This document shows, one piece after another, positions 39,081 through 48,036 of a stretch of 64,000 nucleotides of DNA. The DNA lies in contig NZ_JABASR010000001.1 in NCBI RefSeq assembly GCF_016107525.1, forward strand, positions 248,001-312,000, written 5' to 3'. Positions within the stretch are counted from its first letter, which is position 1. Each line of letters begins with the position of its first letter. This DNA is from Psychrobacter aquimaris (lineage in GTDB: Bacteria > Pseudomonadota > Gammaproteobacteria > Pseudomonadales > Moraxellaceae). The translations under genes and the position numbers were made by a program. The notes under the pieces are model-generated. The model saw only the letters and a program-made list of their open reading frames with translations, did not search any database and was not told where the DNA came from.

Positions 39081-39635
39081 ATGTCCTTACGCTCAAACGT
39101 TTTTTATAAAAAATTGACTCCTTTTATGGTTGCTATAACGGCGAGTAGTGCGCTGTTTTTGAGTGCTTGTAATGATAGCAATACTCAAGCCGATACCAAC
39201 AAGGTTGAGACGGCAGCAGATTTATCAATCTTTGAGGGTTGCTATACTGTCAGCCATGATGAGCCTGCTCAAATAAAAGTCAGTCAAAAAGATGGTGCAT
39301 GGGTCATGCAAATGAAAGAGCCAGCAAGTGCCAAACGTGTTTGGGATGACCCTGAGCCGCTAGAAGTGATTGAAAATAGCGAGATACCGCAGTTTTTCTC
39401 TATTGACCCTGACAATGTTGATGCGGTTATCGGTCGTCCGGATAGAGTATTGGTACTGGCGCATGTTAAGCCTGTCTATGCCAATATCGATCCATTATTA
39501 GACAGTGAATATTTATCTTATATTTATCGCGGTGCCAATACCATCTATCGTGTTGAGTGTGATGATGTTAATACCGATATTTTAGCCAATCCACATGCCA
39601 ATATTATTATCGACAATGTTAATGAGAGCATTTAG
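39081..39635 (+). CDS. Hypothetical lipoprotein
   Basis: 184 residues from ATG 39081, which has AGGA ten bases upstream and begins a clean lipoprotein signal peptide (KKLTPFMVAITASSALFLSAC, lipobox LSAC read across its last four residues). The frame is open upstream to 38982 but that extension is not family-like. The mature part includes EGCYTVSHDEPAQIKVSQK and a repeat of acidic residues, with no recognised domain. Probably outer-membrane anchored; function unknown. Confidence 0.65.
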   Translation: MSLRSNVFYKKLTPFMVAITASSALFLSACNDSNTQADTNKVETAADLSIFEGCYTVSHDEPAQIKVSQKDGAWVMQMKEPASAKRVWDDPEPLEVIENSEIPQFFSIDPDNVDAVIGRPDRVLVLAHVKPVYANIDPLLDSEYLSYIYRGANTIYRVECDDVNTDILANPHANIIIDNVNESI

Positions 39636-39727
39636 ATAAGCATGGGTCATAAATATCATTTATGATCGATAGTATTTTTCTAAACAGTATTTTGCCATAA
39701 ACAGACATGCCATTAGAGTTAAGCAAT

Positions 39728-40033
39728 ATGAATTTTTTTAGTTATGTGGTATTGGGCGGATTTTCTTATGCAGCAGGCTGGGCCGTCAGAACCTATGTAC
39801 TGGATAAGAAGCCTGAACCTGAGCAGCCTTATAATCTTAAGCATCCCGCCATCTTAGCTTACTTGGGTGGTTTCTTTATTATCATGCTGATTGTCTCGTG
39901 GCTGATTGGGCGTTATTTACTCGGACATGCTGCTATCGATTTGCCTTTTATTATCATCAATAGCATCGTTGCAACCTTTGTTTATTCGTTCGGTCTCAAT
40001 CCAGAAAAAGCGCGTTATGATGTTCCAGATTAA
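39728..40033 (+). CDS. Small inner-membrane protein, function unknown
   Basis: 101 residues from ATG 39728 (an ATG at 39707 is also possible). Three hydrophobic segments: residues ~4-20 (FSYVVLGGFSYAAGWAV), ~43-64 (AYLGGFFIIMLIVSWLIG) and ~72-90 (DLPFIIINSIVATFVYSFG). No family recognised. It lies ~90 bases after the lipoprotein gene and ends at a strong bidirectional terminator. Confidence 0.6.
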   Translation: MNFFSYVVLGGFSYAAGWAVRTYVLDKKPEPEQPYNLKHPAILAYLGGFFIIMLIVSWLIGRYLLGHAAIDLPFIIINSIVATFVYSFGLNPEKARYDVPD

Positions 40034-40061
40034 CGCACGTAGATAGTTGCTATTAGTGAAT

Positions 40062-40105
40062 AAAAAAGCCACGGCTGATACATTGATTATCAGTCGTGGC
40101 TTTTT
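40062..40105. terminator. Bidirectional terminator
   Basis: AAAAAGCCACGGCTGATA / TATCAGTCGTGGCTTTTT: a near-perfect 18-base stem (one G-T or A-C position) with an 8-base loop, between convergent genes ending at 40033 and 40141. Confidence 0.92.
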
Positions 40106-40140
40106 AGAATGATCATTTCAGTATGATAGCTTGCACAAGA

Positions 40141-40551
40141 TTACGTGTTTTTCTTCAAGTTAGTAGCAGTTTTAGCAGATGCTTGTCTTTTCTTCCAAGT
40201 TTGATATTTTTGTAAATCCTTTTCGACCAACTTCAAGCAAAAGGTTAGTACTAGTGCATCGTCAATATGACCGATAAAGGGAATGAAGTCGGGAATGATA
40301 TCAATCGGGTTGAGAGTATAAAGCAGTCCAACCACGCCCGCTGAAATGGTCTTGTAGGGAATATCGCGATAGTTTCCTTGATAATAATCTTTAATCAAGC
40401 TCATGAATAGCATCAAATCTTTGGCAAAACGCTCAAGATGGCTGCTATCTTTTAGCTTTTCTTGCAGTTTTTCTTCTTCGTTGATGAGGTACTCTAAATC
40501 GGTGTCCAATATGTCATCTTTTTTCTGTTTATCAGTCGTTTTCTCAGCCAT
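40141..40551 (-). CDS. YkvA family (DUF1232) protein
   Basis: 136 residues. DUF1232 core: YKTISAGVVGLLYTLNPID followed by IIPDFIPFIGHIDDALVL, the signature 'NP(I/V)D(L/I)IPDFIP' pattern of a short membrane-associated helix pair. The N-terminal half is charged and likely coiled-coil. Function unknown; relatives sit near DNA-repair and envelope genes without a consistent theme. Confidence 0.85.
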   Translation of the reverse strand: MAEKTTDKQKKDDILDTDLEYLINEEEKLQEKLKDSSHLERFAKDLMLFMSLIKDYYQGNYRDIPYKTISAGVVGLLYTLNPIDIIPDFIPFIGHIDDALVLTFCLKLVEKDLQKYQTWKKRQASAKTATNLKKNT

Positions 40552-40796
40552 TATTATTATCCTTATTTAACCGAAATCGGTATTCTCATACTACAACAAA
40601 GTCGTGGGATGTGCCAATACGGCTAGGTTTTTGCTATGTACCATAGCGAAAAATTAAATATAGGCAAGGGTTGGGCAACTATCATAGCCAAAAAAACGTC
40701 TACAATATGCTGCTGTGATGTTTAAGCAAGCAGATTGCAAAGATAAAGATGGGTTAAAAATATATCAAAATAAAAACGATAAGGTGGCAGCGAGAG

Positions 40797-42074
40797 ATGG
40801 TTTCCAAGAATCAGTTATTAACAGATGATAAAAATAAAAATGGTCATACAGCGATGGAAATGGCAGCTGGCTTGAATCGTCGCCAGTTTTTACGTCGAGT
40901 AGGTCTCAGCGCAGGGGCAGGGTTATTAATAACCCAAAATATGACTCAGTCGCTGGCCTCCGATGTCATTGATAAAAATAATAGTACGCAACTTACCAAA
41001 GATGATCTGCCGACTGCGTTGTTGGGTGAGCGCTCATCATCACAAACGCTCCCAACACAGACAAGTTGTATCACGCCAACGATTGAGACGCGGCTTTTTG
41101 CCAGTTCCAATGTCGGTGGTAGCAACGAGCGCAATCAATTAGCATTGGGTCGCATGGCTTGTGCTGGTTTTAAAGTCGATAATCCTACGGTTACCACGCG
41201 GCAGTATTTGCGTTTTGCAGGTACTGATTCGCAGCGAGCCAGTGATTTACAAAACCTCGCTACTGGTGCGATAACGGCACCAAAACTGCTATTAGGCGTG
41301 CGCGGTGGCTATGGCGCTATGCGTATATTACCCATGGTTGACTGGACAACGCTAGGACGGATTATGAAGGAGCGCGGCACGATACTCGCAGGGTTCAGTG
41401 ATGTGACCGCTATTCAATGTGCGCTACTGGCGAAAGGAGCGATGAGCTCACTCGCAGCACCGATGCTTTATAGCGAGTTTGGCAAAACAGCACCCGATCA
41501 AGTCAGTTGTCGGCAATTTGCTGAGGCCTTGAGCAATCCTAACCTAACTATCACCATACGAGATGCAGCTTTAACCAGTCAGCAACTGCCTACCATACTG
41601 ACAACGGGTGAACCCAAAGTATTAACTGGTACTATTTGGGGCGGTAACTTAAGCGTCGTATCGGCGCTGGCAGGCAGTGAGTACTTACCACGTATTGATG
41701 GCGGTATTGTGTTTTTAGAAGATGTGGGCGAGCAAACGTATCGCATTGAGCGCATGCTGTATGACTTGTATCTGGCAGGTGTGTTCAAAGATCAACAAGC
41801 AATTGTGTTTGGCGCGTTGTCCAGTACAGGCGAAGATAGCTACGACAAGCGTTATGATGTCGCCACGGTGATTCATCAATTGCATAAGCTGACAGGGCTA
41901 CCGATTTATAGTGGCATGCGTTTCGGTCATATTGGCAAAAAACATAGCTTCCCGCTTGGGGCGACTTGTCAGCTGATTCCTAATATAGTGGGCGGTTATC
42001 AGTTGGCATTTACCGATTATCCAACCATTAAGGCGGATGCCATTCATGTAGAAGGTTTATGGCAGACTGTTTAA
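40797..42074 (+). CDS. ldcA: LD-carboxypeptidase (S66) with Tat-type signal
   Basis: 425 residues. S66 peptidases cut the L,D bond of tetrapeptide muropeptides during cell-wall recycling. The catalytic domain runs from ~residue 93: RGGYGAMRIL, the nucleophile elbow AGFSDVTAIQCA, the Glu in EDVGEQTYRIERML, and the His in FGHIGKKHSFPLG. It is preceded by a twin-arginine signal, LNRRQFLRRVGLSAGAGLLI, so the enzyme may be exported, whereas classical LdcA (~304 residues) is cytosolic. An alternative ATG at 40854 keeps the Tat motif. Converges with the GlxA-type regulator. Confidence 0.88.
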   Translation: MVSKNQLLTDDKNKNGHTAMEMAAGLNRRQFLRRVGLSAGAGLLITQNMTQSLASDVIDKNNSTQLTKDDLPTALLGERSSSQTLPTQTSCITPTIETRLFASSNVGGSNERNQLALGRMACAGFKVDNPTVTTRQYLRFAGTDSQRASDLQNLATGAITAPKLLLGVRGGYGAMRILPMVDWTTLGRIMKERGTILAGFSDVTAIQCALLAKGAMSSLAAPMLYSEFGKTAPDQVSCRQFAEALSNPNLTITIRDAALTSQQLPTILTTGEPKVLTGTIWGGNLSVVSALAGSEYLPRIDGGIVFLEDVGEQTYRIERMLYDLYLAGVFKDQQAIVFGALSSTGEDSYDKRYDVATVIHQLHKLTGLPIYSGMRFGHIGKKHSFPLGATCQLIPNIVGGYQLAFTDYPTIKADAIHVEGLWQTV

Positions 42075-42110
42075 ATCCTCAGTATCAATAAACATTAGAC
42101 ACGACCAATC

Positions 42111-43109
42111 CTAAATCGCCAGCCGCGAAAACTTGTCTTGATACTCTTTGGGTGTAAGCTCTGTCGCACGTTTGAACAATCGTGTGAACGAAGAGATGTC
42201 ATCATAACCGACTTGATCGGCAAGCGATTTGATGGTCACATCGCCCAACTCGAGCAAGCGCTTGGCTTGTTCAATTCTGACGGCCTGAATATACTCAACT
42301 GGTCGCATCGCCACACTGGCTTGAAAGCGTCTATTTAAGGTGCGTGGGGTAATATTTACCATGGCAGCCAGACTGCTGACTTGTATTGGCTGCTGGAAGT
42401 TTTGCTCAATGAATTCTTGGACTTGTTTGACCAACTGATCGGAATGCGGCTTGTGCAAAGTCACGTTGGTATAGCTATTCTGATTGCCTCGCTTGCTGTC
42501 AATAATCTGAGTTTTTGCTACTTGTGTAGAAATCTCCCGCCCACAGTAGCGCTCTATCAATAACAACCCTAAGTCATAAAAGGCACTGCCACCTGCTGCA
42601 CAAAATATGTTATCCGATTGGGTAACAAATTGATTTTCTTGTAAGTCCACCAGTGGAAAGTCTGCCTTAAATTTATTGGCATAGCCCCAATGGGTCGTGG
42701 CTATTTTATTGTCTAATAATCCTGCTTCCGCCAAGAAAAAAGCCCCGCTACAGTTACTCGCAATATCAGCGTTGGTATCCGCCAGACGCTTCAGATGCGG
42801 TAGTAGCTCACTATTTTGCCTGAGCACCTTATCAATGGAATCGCCAATGGTTGGCACCAGCAACAAGTCGCACTCCATGACGTCTCGGATATCACAATGG
42901 GCATGAACCATTAAGCGATTGCTACATCTGATAGCACCGCCACCCAAGCTTGCGATCTGTACCTTAAATCTAGGCTCTACATCTTCATCTAAAAATCGCT
43001 GCCAGCTAACCCCTGTGAAAGAAAATAGGTCCAATGCACCAGCGAGCACGCTACCGAGCACACCATCGAAGCCAAGAATGATCACTTTAAACGGTTTGAA
43101 ATAAGGCAT
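42111..43109 (-). CDS. GlxA family AraC-type transcriptional regulator
   Basis: 332 residues. Residues ~5-200 form a DJ-1/PfpI-like domain (VIILGFDGVLGSVLAGALDL; ASNCSGAFFLAEAGLLDN with the elbow Cys). Residues ~235-325 are an AraC DNA-binding domain with both HTH motifs (VSSLAAMVNITPRTLNRRFQ and IKSLADQVGYDDISSFTRLF). Such regulators often sense amines, for example betaine derivatives. It is divergent from the acyl-CoA dehydrogenase operon, with a TATCAATTGATA palindrome between them, so it probably controls that operon. Confidence 0.9.
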   Translation of the reverse strand: MPYFKPFKVIILGFDGVLGSVLAGALDLFSFTGVSWQRFLDEDVEPRFKVQIASLGGGAIRCSNRLMVHAHCDIRDVMECDLLLVPTIGDSIDKVLRQNSELLPHLKRLADTNADIASNCSGAFFLAEAGLLDNKIATTHWGYANKFKADFPLVDLQENQFVTQSDNIFCAAGGSAFYDLGLLLIERYCGREISTQVAKTQIIDSKRGNQNSYTNVTLHKPHSDQLVKQVQEFIEQNFQQPIQVSSLAAMVNITPRTLNRRFQASVAMRPVEYIQAVRIEQAKRLLELGDVTIKSLADQVGYDDISSFTRLFKRATELTPKEYQDKFSRLAI

Positions 43110-43239
43110 AACTCTCTCGTATCTTTAGGTGCGCTTGTTAAAAATAGGGTGTTCTTAATGAATTTTTCTTAAATTTTTGTCTCATTTGACCATGATTATG
43201 TCATAAATGACAATACGGGAAGGTGCTAAATTAGATTAA

Positions 43240-43251
43240 TATCAATTGATA
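43240..43251. promoter_or_regulatory. Palindrome in divergent promoter region
   Basis: TATCAATTGATA, a perfect 12-base palindrome 132 bases upstream of the acyl-CoA dehydrogenase start and 131 bases upstream of the GlxA-type regulator. A possible regulator site; AraC proteins usually prefer direct repeats, so the binder is uncertain. Confidence 0.3.
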
Positions 43252-43382
43252 AGTATTTATGACCTTTGTTTTGCCTTACTCAACGATGCAGTAAATAGAA
43301 GAGATAAAGTCATTACAGGTGGCAGTAAGATAAACGGATTTTCATGACTTACGATATTTGAACTTTACTAAAAGAGACGATT

Positions 43383-45188
43383 ATGGCAGCAGATACCCTT
43401 ATCAACGACTTTGAATTACCGTTCCAGCTATACGATGTATTGGGAACAGAAACCCTCACTGAGCATTCGAAATTTTCAGAGCACAGCCGTGAGACCTTTG
43501 ATGCGGTATTAGATACGGCAAACAAGATCGCGACGGATTTATTTCTACCGCATAATCACTTGGCAGACAAGAACGAACCGCAGTTCGATGGTAAAAAAGT
43601 CAGCATGATAAGCGATGTAAAAGTCGCTTTTGACGCGTTTCGTGAGTCGGGGTTTATCGCTGGTCGTTACAGTTTCGAAGACGGCGGCATGCAACTGCCC
43701 GAAACGGTTATGACAGCCGTGGCAGGCTATTTTATGGCAGCCAACCCATCAACGACGGCCTATCCATTTTTGACGACAGCAGCAATCAACGTCATTTCGC
43801 ATTTTGCCAGTGAGGATATCAAAGCCGCCTTTATGCCACGTATGCTGACAGGCGAGTTTACCGGAACCATGGCACTGACAGAACCACATGCAGGCTCATC
43901 ACTTGCCGATATCAAAACCACCGCGGTCAAACAAGACGACGGCTCGTATCGTGTCAAAGGTAGTAAGATTTATATCTCAGCAGGCGACCACGAGCTGTCT
44001 GACAATATTGTCCATTTGGTATTGGCTAAAATCCCAGGTGGTCCTGGTGGCGTCAAAGGGATTTCTTTATTTGCCGTACCTAAGTATCGACTCAACGATG
44101 ATTCATCGATTGGCGAGCGCAATGACGTGCATCTGACGGGTCTGATTCACAAACTTGGTTATAGAGGGGCTACCTCGACGGCATTGAGCTTCGGTGATGA
44201 AGGCGAATGCCATGGTTATCTGATCGGTGACGAGCATTTTGGTCTGCGTTACATGTTCAAGATGATGAACGAGGCACGTATTGCGGTTGGTTTTGGGGCA
44301 GCGATGATTGGCTATCGCGGTTATCAGTATTCGCTCGATTACGCCAAAGACAGAACGCAAGGTCGGATCGCACCGAACAACAAACCTGAAGACGATGCGA
44401 CTGCCATTATCCAGCATGGTGACGTAAAGCGTATGCTATTGGCACAAAAAGCCTATTCTGAGGGCGGTATCTCCCTGTGCTTATACGGCTCAAACCTAAT
44501 CGACCGGATCAACACCTGTGAAGACGAAACACTAAAAAACGAGCTGACAGAACTATTAGATCTTCTCACACCAGTACTAAAAGCATGGCCGTCTGAATAT
44601 GGGCCAAAAGCCAATGATTTGGGTATTCAAGTATTGGGCGGTGCGGGTTATACGCGTGAATATCATGCCGAACAGTTTTGGCGCGACAATCGTCTCAATC
44701 CTATCCATGAAGGCACAAATGGCGTACAGGCGTTAGATTTGTCATTCCGAAAGTTGTGGCAAAAAGGTGGTCTTGGTATTCAGATTCTAAAACGTGAAAT
44801 CACGCAAGATTTAGAAAATATCACTACGCCTGAGACTGCTGCACTCGCGGGTAAGCTCACGCCTTATATGGGTCATTTGCATGAAGTATTGGTGCATTTG
44901 AGCAAAGTGTTGCAGACAGAAGAGGCCATTACGCTCACAGGTAACGCCCAAGCGCTGATGAATATTTTTGCCTCAATCGTGCTGAGCTGGATTTGGATTC
45001 GTCAGGCAAGCAAAGCCGAACAACTACTAAGTACAACGCAAGATGTGGAGCAGCAGAATTTCTACAAAGGTAAGATACAAGCGGCCAAATATTTCATTGA
45101 TTGGGAACTACCGTTGATCAACCGTGATATAGCAATTTTAACTAACACCAATGCTGTTTGTACTGATATGCAAGCGGACTGGTTTTAA
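43383..45188 (+). CDS. Acyl-CoA dehydrogenase, long (C-terminal domain) type
   Basis: 601 residues, FAD enzyme introducing an alpha,beta double bond in acyl-CoA. Signatures: ALTEPHAGSSLADIKTTA (FAD/CoA loop), KIYISAGDHELS, and the C-terminal region LGGAGYTREYHAEQFWRDNR with LNPIHEGTNGVQALDL, where the catalytic Glu sits in HEGTNG. The extra ~110-residue C-terminal domain makes it resemble the DmdC / AcdC-type group rather than the ~390-residue short-chain enzymes. It is the first gene of a four-gene plus-strand unit and is followed 22 bases later by a reductase. Confidence 0.92.
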   Translation: MAADTLINDFELPFQLYDVLGTETLTEHSKFSEHSRETFDAVLDTANKIATDLFLPHNHLADKNEPQFDGKKVSMISDVKVAFDAFRESGFIAGRYSFEDGGMQLPETVMTAVAGYFMAANPSTTAYPFLTTAAINVISHFASEDIKAAFMPRMLTGEFTGTMALTEPHAGSSLADIKTTAVKQDDGSYRVKGSKIYISAGDHELSDNIVHLVLAKIPGGPGGVKGISLFAVPKYRLNDDSSIGERNDVHLTGLIHKLGYRGATSTALSFGDEGECHGYLIGDEHFGLRYMFKMMNEARIAVGFGAAMIGYRGYQYSLDYAKDRTQGRIAPNNKPEDDATAIIQHGDVKRMLLAQKAYSEGGISLCLYGSNLIDRINTCEDETLKNELTELLDLLTPVLKAWPSEYGPKANDLGIQVLGGAGYTREYHAEQFWRDNRLNPIHEGTNGVQALDLSFRKLWQKGGLGIQILKREITQDLENITTPETAALAGKLTPYMGHLHEVLVHLSKVLQTEEAITLTGNAQALMNIFASIVLSWIWIRQASKAEQLLSTTQDVEQQNFYKGKIQAAKYFIDWELPLINRDIAILTNTNAVCTDMQADWF

Positions 45189-45210
45189 GAAAAACTCTAA
45201 GGAAAGAGTA

Positions 45211-46218
45211 ATGACAACAATAAATAAACAGTGGCGACTAAAAGCAAGACCAGTCGGCGAACCGAGCGCTGAAACTTGGGATTATACCGAGACAGAATTA
45301 CCGGCCATCACCGATGGTCAGTTGCTGATTAGAGTTGATTATATCTCTATTGATCCAGCGATGCGTGGTTGGCTAAACGATGCCAAATCTTATATCGCAC
45401 CGGTACAAATTGGTGACGTCATGCGCGCCGGTACGGTTGGCGAAGTGATTGAAAGTAAGCATGAGAAATTTGTCGTTGGTGACTATGTCGCAGGTCACGA
45501 TGGCGTGCAGTCATATGCGGTCAGTGATGGCACAGGATTGCACAAAGTCGATCCAAATCTTGCACCGCTACCTTACTATTTGGGTGTCTTGGGTATGCCG
45601 GGTATGACAGGCTATTTTGGTCTATTAAAAACAGGTCAGCCAAAAGCAGGCGAGACTGTCGTGGTATCAGGTGCTGCGGGTGCCGTTGGTAGCTTGGTCG
45701 GTCAGATTGCCAAAATCAAAGGCTGCCGCGTCGTTGGTATCGCAGGCGGTGCTGAGAAATGTAAATTCTTGGTTGATGAGCTTGGGTTTGATGCGACGAT
45801 TGATTACAAAAACGAAGACGTAAAAAAAGCACTCAAGAAAACCTGTCCAAACGGAGTCGATGTCTATTTCGATAACGTTGGCGGTGATATTTTAAATGAT
45901 GTGCTTACTCAGATTAATCTGCGTGCGCGTATCGTGATTTGCGGGGCTATTAGTCAGTATAACAACACGACAGCAGTAAAAGGCCCATCGAACTATCTAT
46001 CGCTATTGGTCAATCGTGCTCGTATGGAAGGCATTGTAGTGTTTGATAACATCAAAGAATATCCAATCGCGATGAAAGAGATTGCTGGCTGGATCCAGTC
46101 AGGTGATATCAAAGTGAAAGATCATATCGTTGAGGGTATCGAGACGTTCCCTGAGACGCTTATGATGCTCTTTAACGGTGAAAACTTCGGCAAACTAGTA
46201 CTTAAGGTAGAGGGATAA
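45211..46218 (+). CDS. NADP-dependent oxidoreductase, zinc-free MDR (LTB4DH/CurA type)
   Basis: About 335 residues from ATG 45211, fixed by AAGGAAAGAG upstream. Medium-chain reductase without zinc ligands: MRGWLNDAKSYIAPVQIGD, the nucleotide motif VVSGAAGAVGSLVGQIAK, and YFDNVGGDILNDVL. The family reduces alpha,beta-unsaturated ketones and aldehydes with NADPH. It lies between the acyl-CoA dehydrogenase and two SDR genes with tight spacing, so it probably serves the same degradation route. Confidence 0.92.
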   Translation: MTTINKQWRLKARPVGEPSAETWDYTETELPAITDGQLLIRVDYISIDPAMRGWLNDAKSYIAPVQIGDVMRAGTVGEVIESKHEKFVVGDYVAGHDGVQSYAVSDGTGLHKVDPNLAPLPYYLGVLGMPGMTGYFGLLKTGQPKAGETVVVSGAAGAVGSLVGQIAKIKGCRVVGIAGGAEKCKFLVDELGFDATIDYKNEDVKKALKKTCPNGVDVYFDNVGGDILNDVLTQINLRARIVICGAISQYNNTTAVKGPSNYLSLLVNRARMEGIVVFDNIKEYPIAMKEIAGWIQSGDIKVKDHIVEGIETFPETLMMLFNGENFGKLVLKVEG

Positions 46219-46221
46219 ATC

Positions 46222-47004
46222 ATGACACTGAATACAAACGGAATTGCATCAGATGTAACGGGTAAGCGTATTTTGATAACTGGTGGCGCATCAGGTATTG
46301 GTGCCGCAAGCGCACTGCTATTGGCCAGTCGCGGCGCGAAAGTCGTCATCGGTGATATGGCAGAAGAAATGGGTGAATCTGTTGCCCAGCAAGGTCAAGA
46401 GGCAGGCAACAGCATCACCTTCAGAAAAGTAGATGTGACCAGCGGTGATGAAGTGCGTGCATTGTTTGACTTCGCGATGGAGACATTAGGTGGCATAGAT
46501 GTGGTGGTAAACAACGCAGGTATCGACCATAAACCTTCGCCTATGCATGAGCTAAGTGATGATGACTTTGACCGTAATATCGCCGTGAACTTAAAAGGGG
46601 TTTGGCACTGTATGCGTGCTGCTGTCAATTGTATGATACCGAATGGTGGTGGTCATGTGATTAACGTTGCGTCTATCGCAGGTCTACGTTCCGCACCTAT
46701 GATTTCAGCCTATAGCGCTGCTAAACATGGAGTGATGGGGCTGACCAAATCTGCGGCCCATGAATATGCGCGCGCCAATATCCGTTTCAATGCAGTATGC
46801 CCAAGCTTTATTGACACGCCAATGGTGCGTAATACCATGGCAATGATGAATGAACGTGCGCAGCAAGCAACCGTTAAGGCCAGCCCACTGCGCCGTCTGG
46901 GAGAGGTGGATGAGGTGTCTGCCGCGATTGCATGGTTAGCTAGCGACGAAAGTAGCTTTATGAATGGTCATGCATTTACCCTGGATGGTGGCATGTTGGC
47001 ATAA
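46222..47004 (+). CDS. SDR family oxidoreductase (first of two)
   Basis: 260 residues. TGGASGIGAASALLLASRG cofactor motif, VVNNAGIDHK, catalytic Ser in NVASIAGLRS and YxxxK in AYSAAKHGVMGLT. Aspartate after beta-2 (VIGDMAEE) suggests NAD use. The start is 3 bases after the previous stop with GAGGG as ribosome site, so it is translationally coupled. Possible role: 3-hydroxyacyl-CoA or alcohol dehydrogenase step; substrate unknown. Confidence 0.92.
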   Translation: MTLNTNGIASDVTGKRILITGGASGIGAASALLLASRGAKVVIGDMAEEMGESVAQQGQEAGNSITFRKVDVTSGDEVRALFDFAMETLGGIDVVVNNAGIDHKPSPMHELSDDDFDRNIAVNLKGVWHCMRAAVNCMIPNGGGHVINVASIAGLRSAPMISAYSAAKHGVMGLTKSAAHEYARANIRFNAVCPSFIDTPMVRNTMAMMNERAQQATVKASPLRRLGEVDEVSAAIAWLASDESSFMNGHAFTLDGGMLA

Positions 47005-47055
47005 GATTGACTTTTACGCTTACGTATACAGTGTGCAAAAATATAAGGAAATATC

Positions 47056-47817
47056 ATGAAAGATTTATTTGATTTAACCGGTAAGATTGCCCTAGTGACG
47101 GGTGCCAGTCGCGGTATTGGTGAGTCTATTGCCCGTTTATTGGCCTCAAGAGGTGCGCATGTGATTGTCTCTAGCCGTAAAATTGATGCTTGCCAAGCAG
47201 TAGCAGATAGCATCAAAGCGGACGGTCATAAGGCCAGTGCATTTGCTTGTCATGTGGGAGATATGGAACAAATTGACGCGATTTTTGAGCATATTAAAAG
47301 TGAGTTTGGTCAAATTGACATCTTGGTCAATAATGCAGCAGCCAATCCGTATTACGGTCATATTTTAGATACAGACTTAGCCGCCTTTGATAAGACTGTT
47401 GAGGTTAATATACGTGGTTACTTCTTTATGTCGACAGCCGCTGGCAAAATGATGAAAGAGCAAGGCGGCGGTGTTATCTTGAATACCGCGTCTGTCAATG
47501 GATTAGTGGCAGGCGATAAGCAAGGTATTTATTCAATCACCAAAGCAGCAGTCATTAGCATGACCAAAGCTTTTGCTAAAGAATGTGGTCCACTTAATAT
47601 CCGTGTGAATGCGCTATTGCCAGGTCTGACGGATACCAAGTTTGCCTCAGCCTTGACGACTAATGATAAGGTCTTGAAAATGGCGCTACACTCGATCCCG
47701 CTAGGGCGCGTGGCTGAGCCTGATGAGATGGCAGGTACTGTATTATATCTGGTGTCCGATGCATCAAGCTATACCACAGGTGCGACGATTGTCGTCGATG
47801 GTGGTATGCTGGCTTAA
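47056..47817 (+). CDS. SDR family oxidoreductase (second of two)
   Basis: 253 residues. TGASRGIGESIARLLASRG, LVNNAAANPYYG, catalytic Ser in NTASVNGLVAG and YxxxK in IYSITKAAVISMTKA. Arg and Lys after beta-2 (VSSRKID) suggest NADP(H), unlike the preceding SDR. Start 51 bases after the previous stop, with AAGGAA. The pair of differently specific SDRs could run opposite redox steps. It ends the operon at a good terminator. Confidence 0.92.
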   Translation: MKDLFDLTGKIALVTGASRGIGESIARLLASRGAHVIVSSRKIDACQAVADSIKADGHKASAFACHVGDMEQIDAIFEHIKSEFGQIDILVNNAAANPYYGHILDTDLAAFDKTVEVNIRGYFFMSTAAGKMMKEQGGGVILNTASVNGLVAGDKQGIYSITKAAVISMTKAFAKECGPLNIRVNALLPGLTDTKFASALTTNDKVLKMALHSIPLGRVAEPDEMAGTVLYLVSDASSYTTGATIVVDGGMLA

Positions 47818-47876
47818 TCGGTTCATCTATAAAAACAATTTATAGAAAGTGATTCGCAAAATAAGAGTTACTATTG

Positions 47877-47911
47877 AAAACCGCATGAGATTACGTTTCG
47901 TGCGGTTTTTT
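47877..47911 (+). terminator. Terminator after the dehydrogenase/SDR operon
   Basis: AAAACCGCA / TGCGGTTTT stem with a 15-base loop and a T-run, ~60 bases past the last stop. Confidence 0.8.
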
Positions 47912-48036
47912 TGACTTTATTTTTAACGAATTGTATAGCTATTTTTCATACGTTGCCATTGAATGGATTGCTAGTGCGAAGCAAAAATAGGCAGTACCGT
48001 GGCATAATAAGTCCAAATAATTAAAAGGAGTGAATC

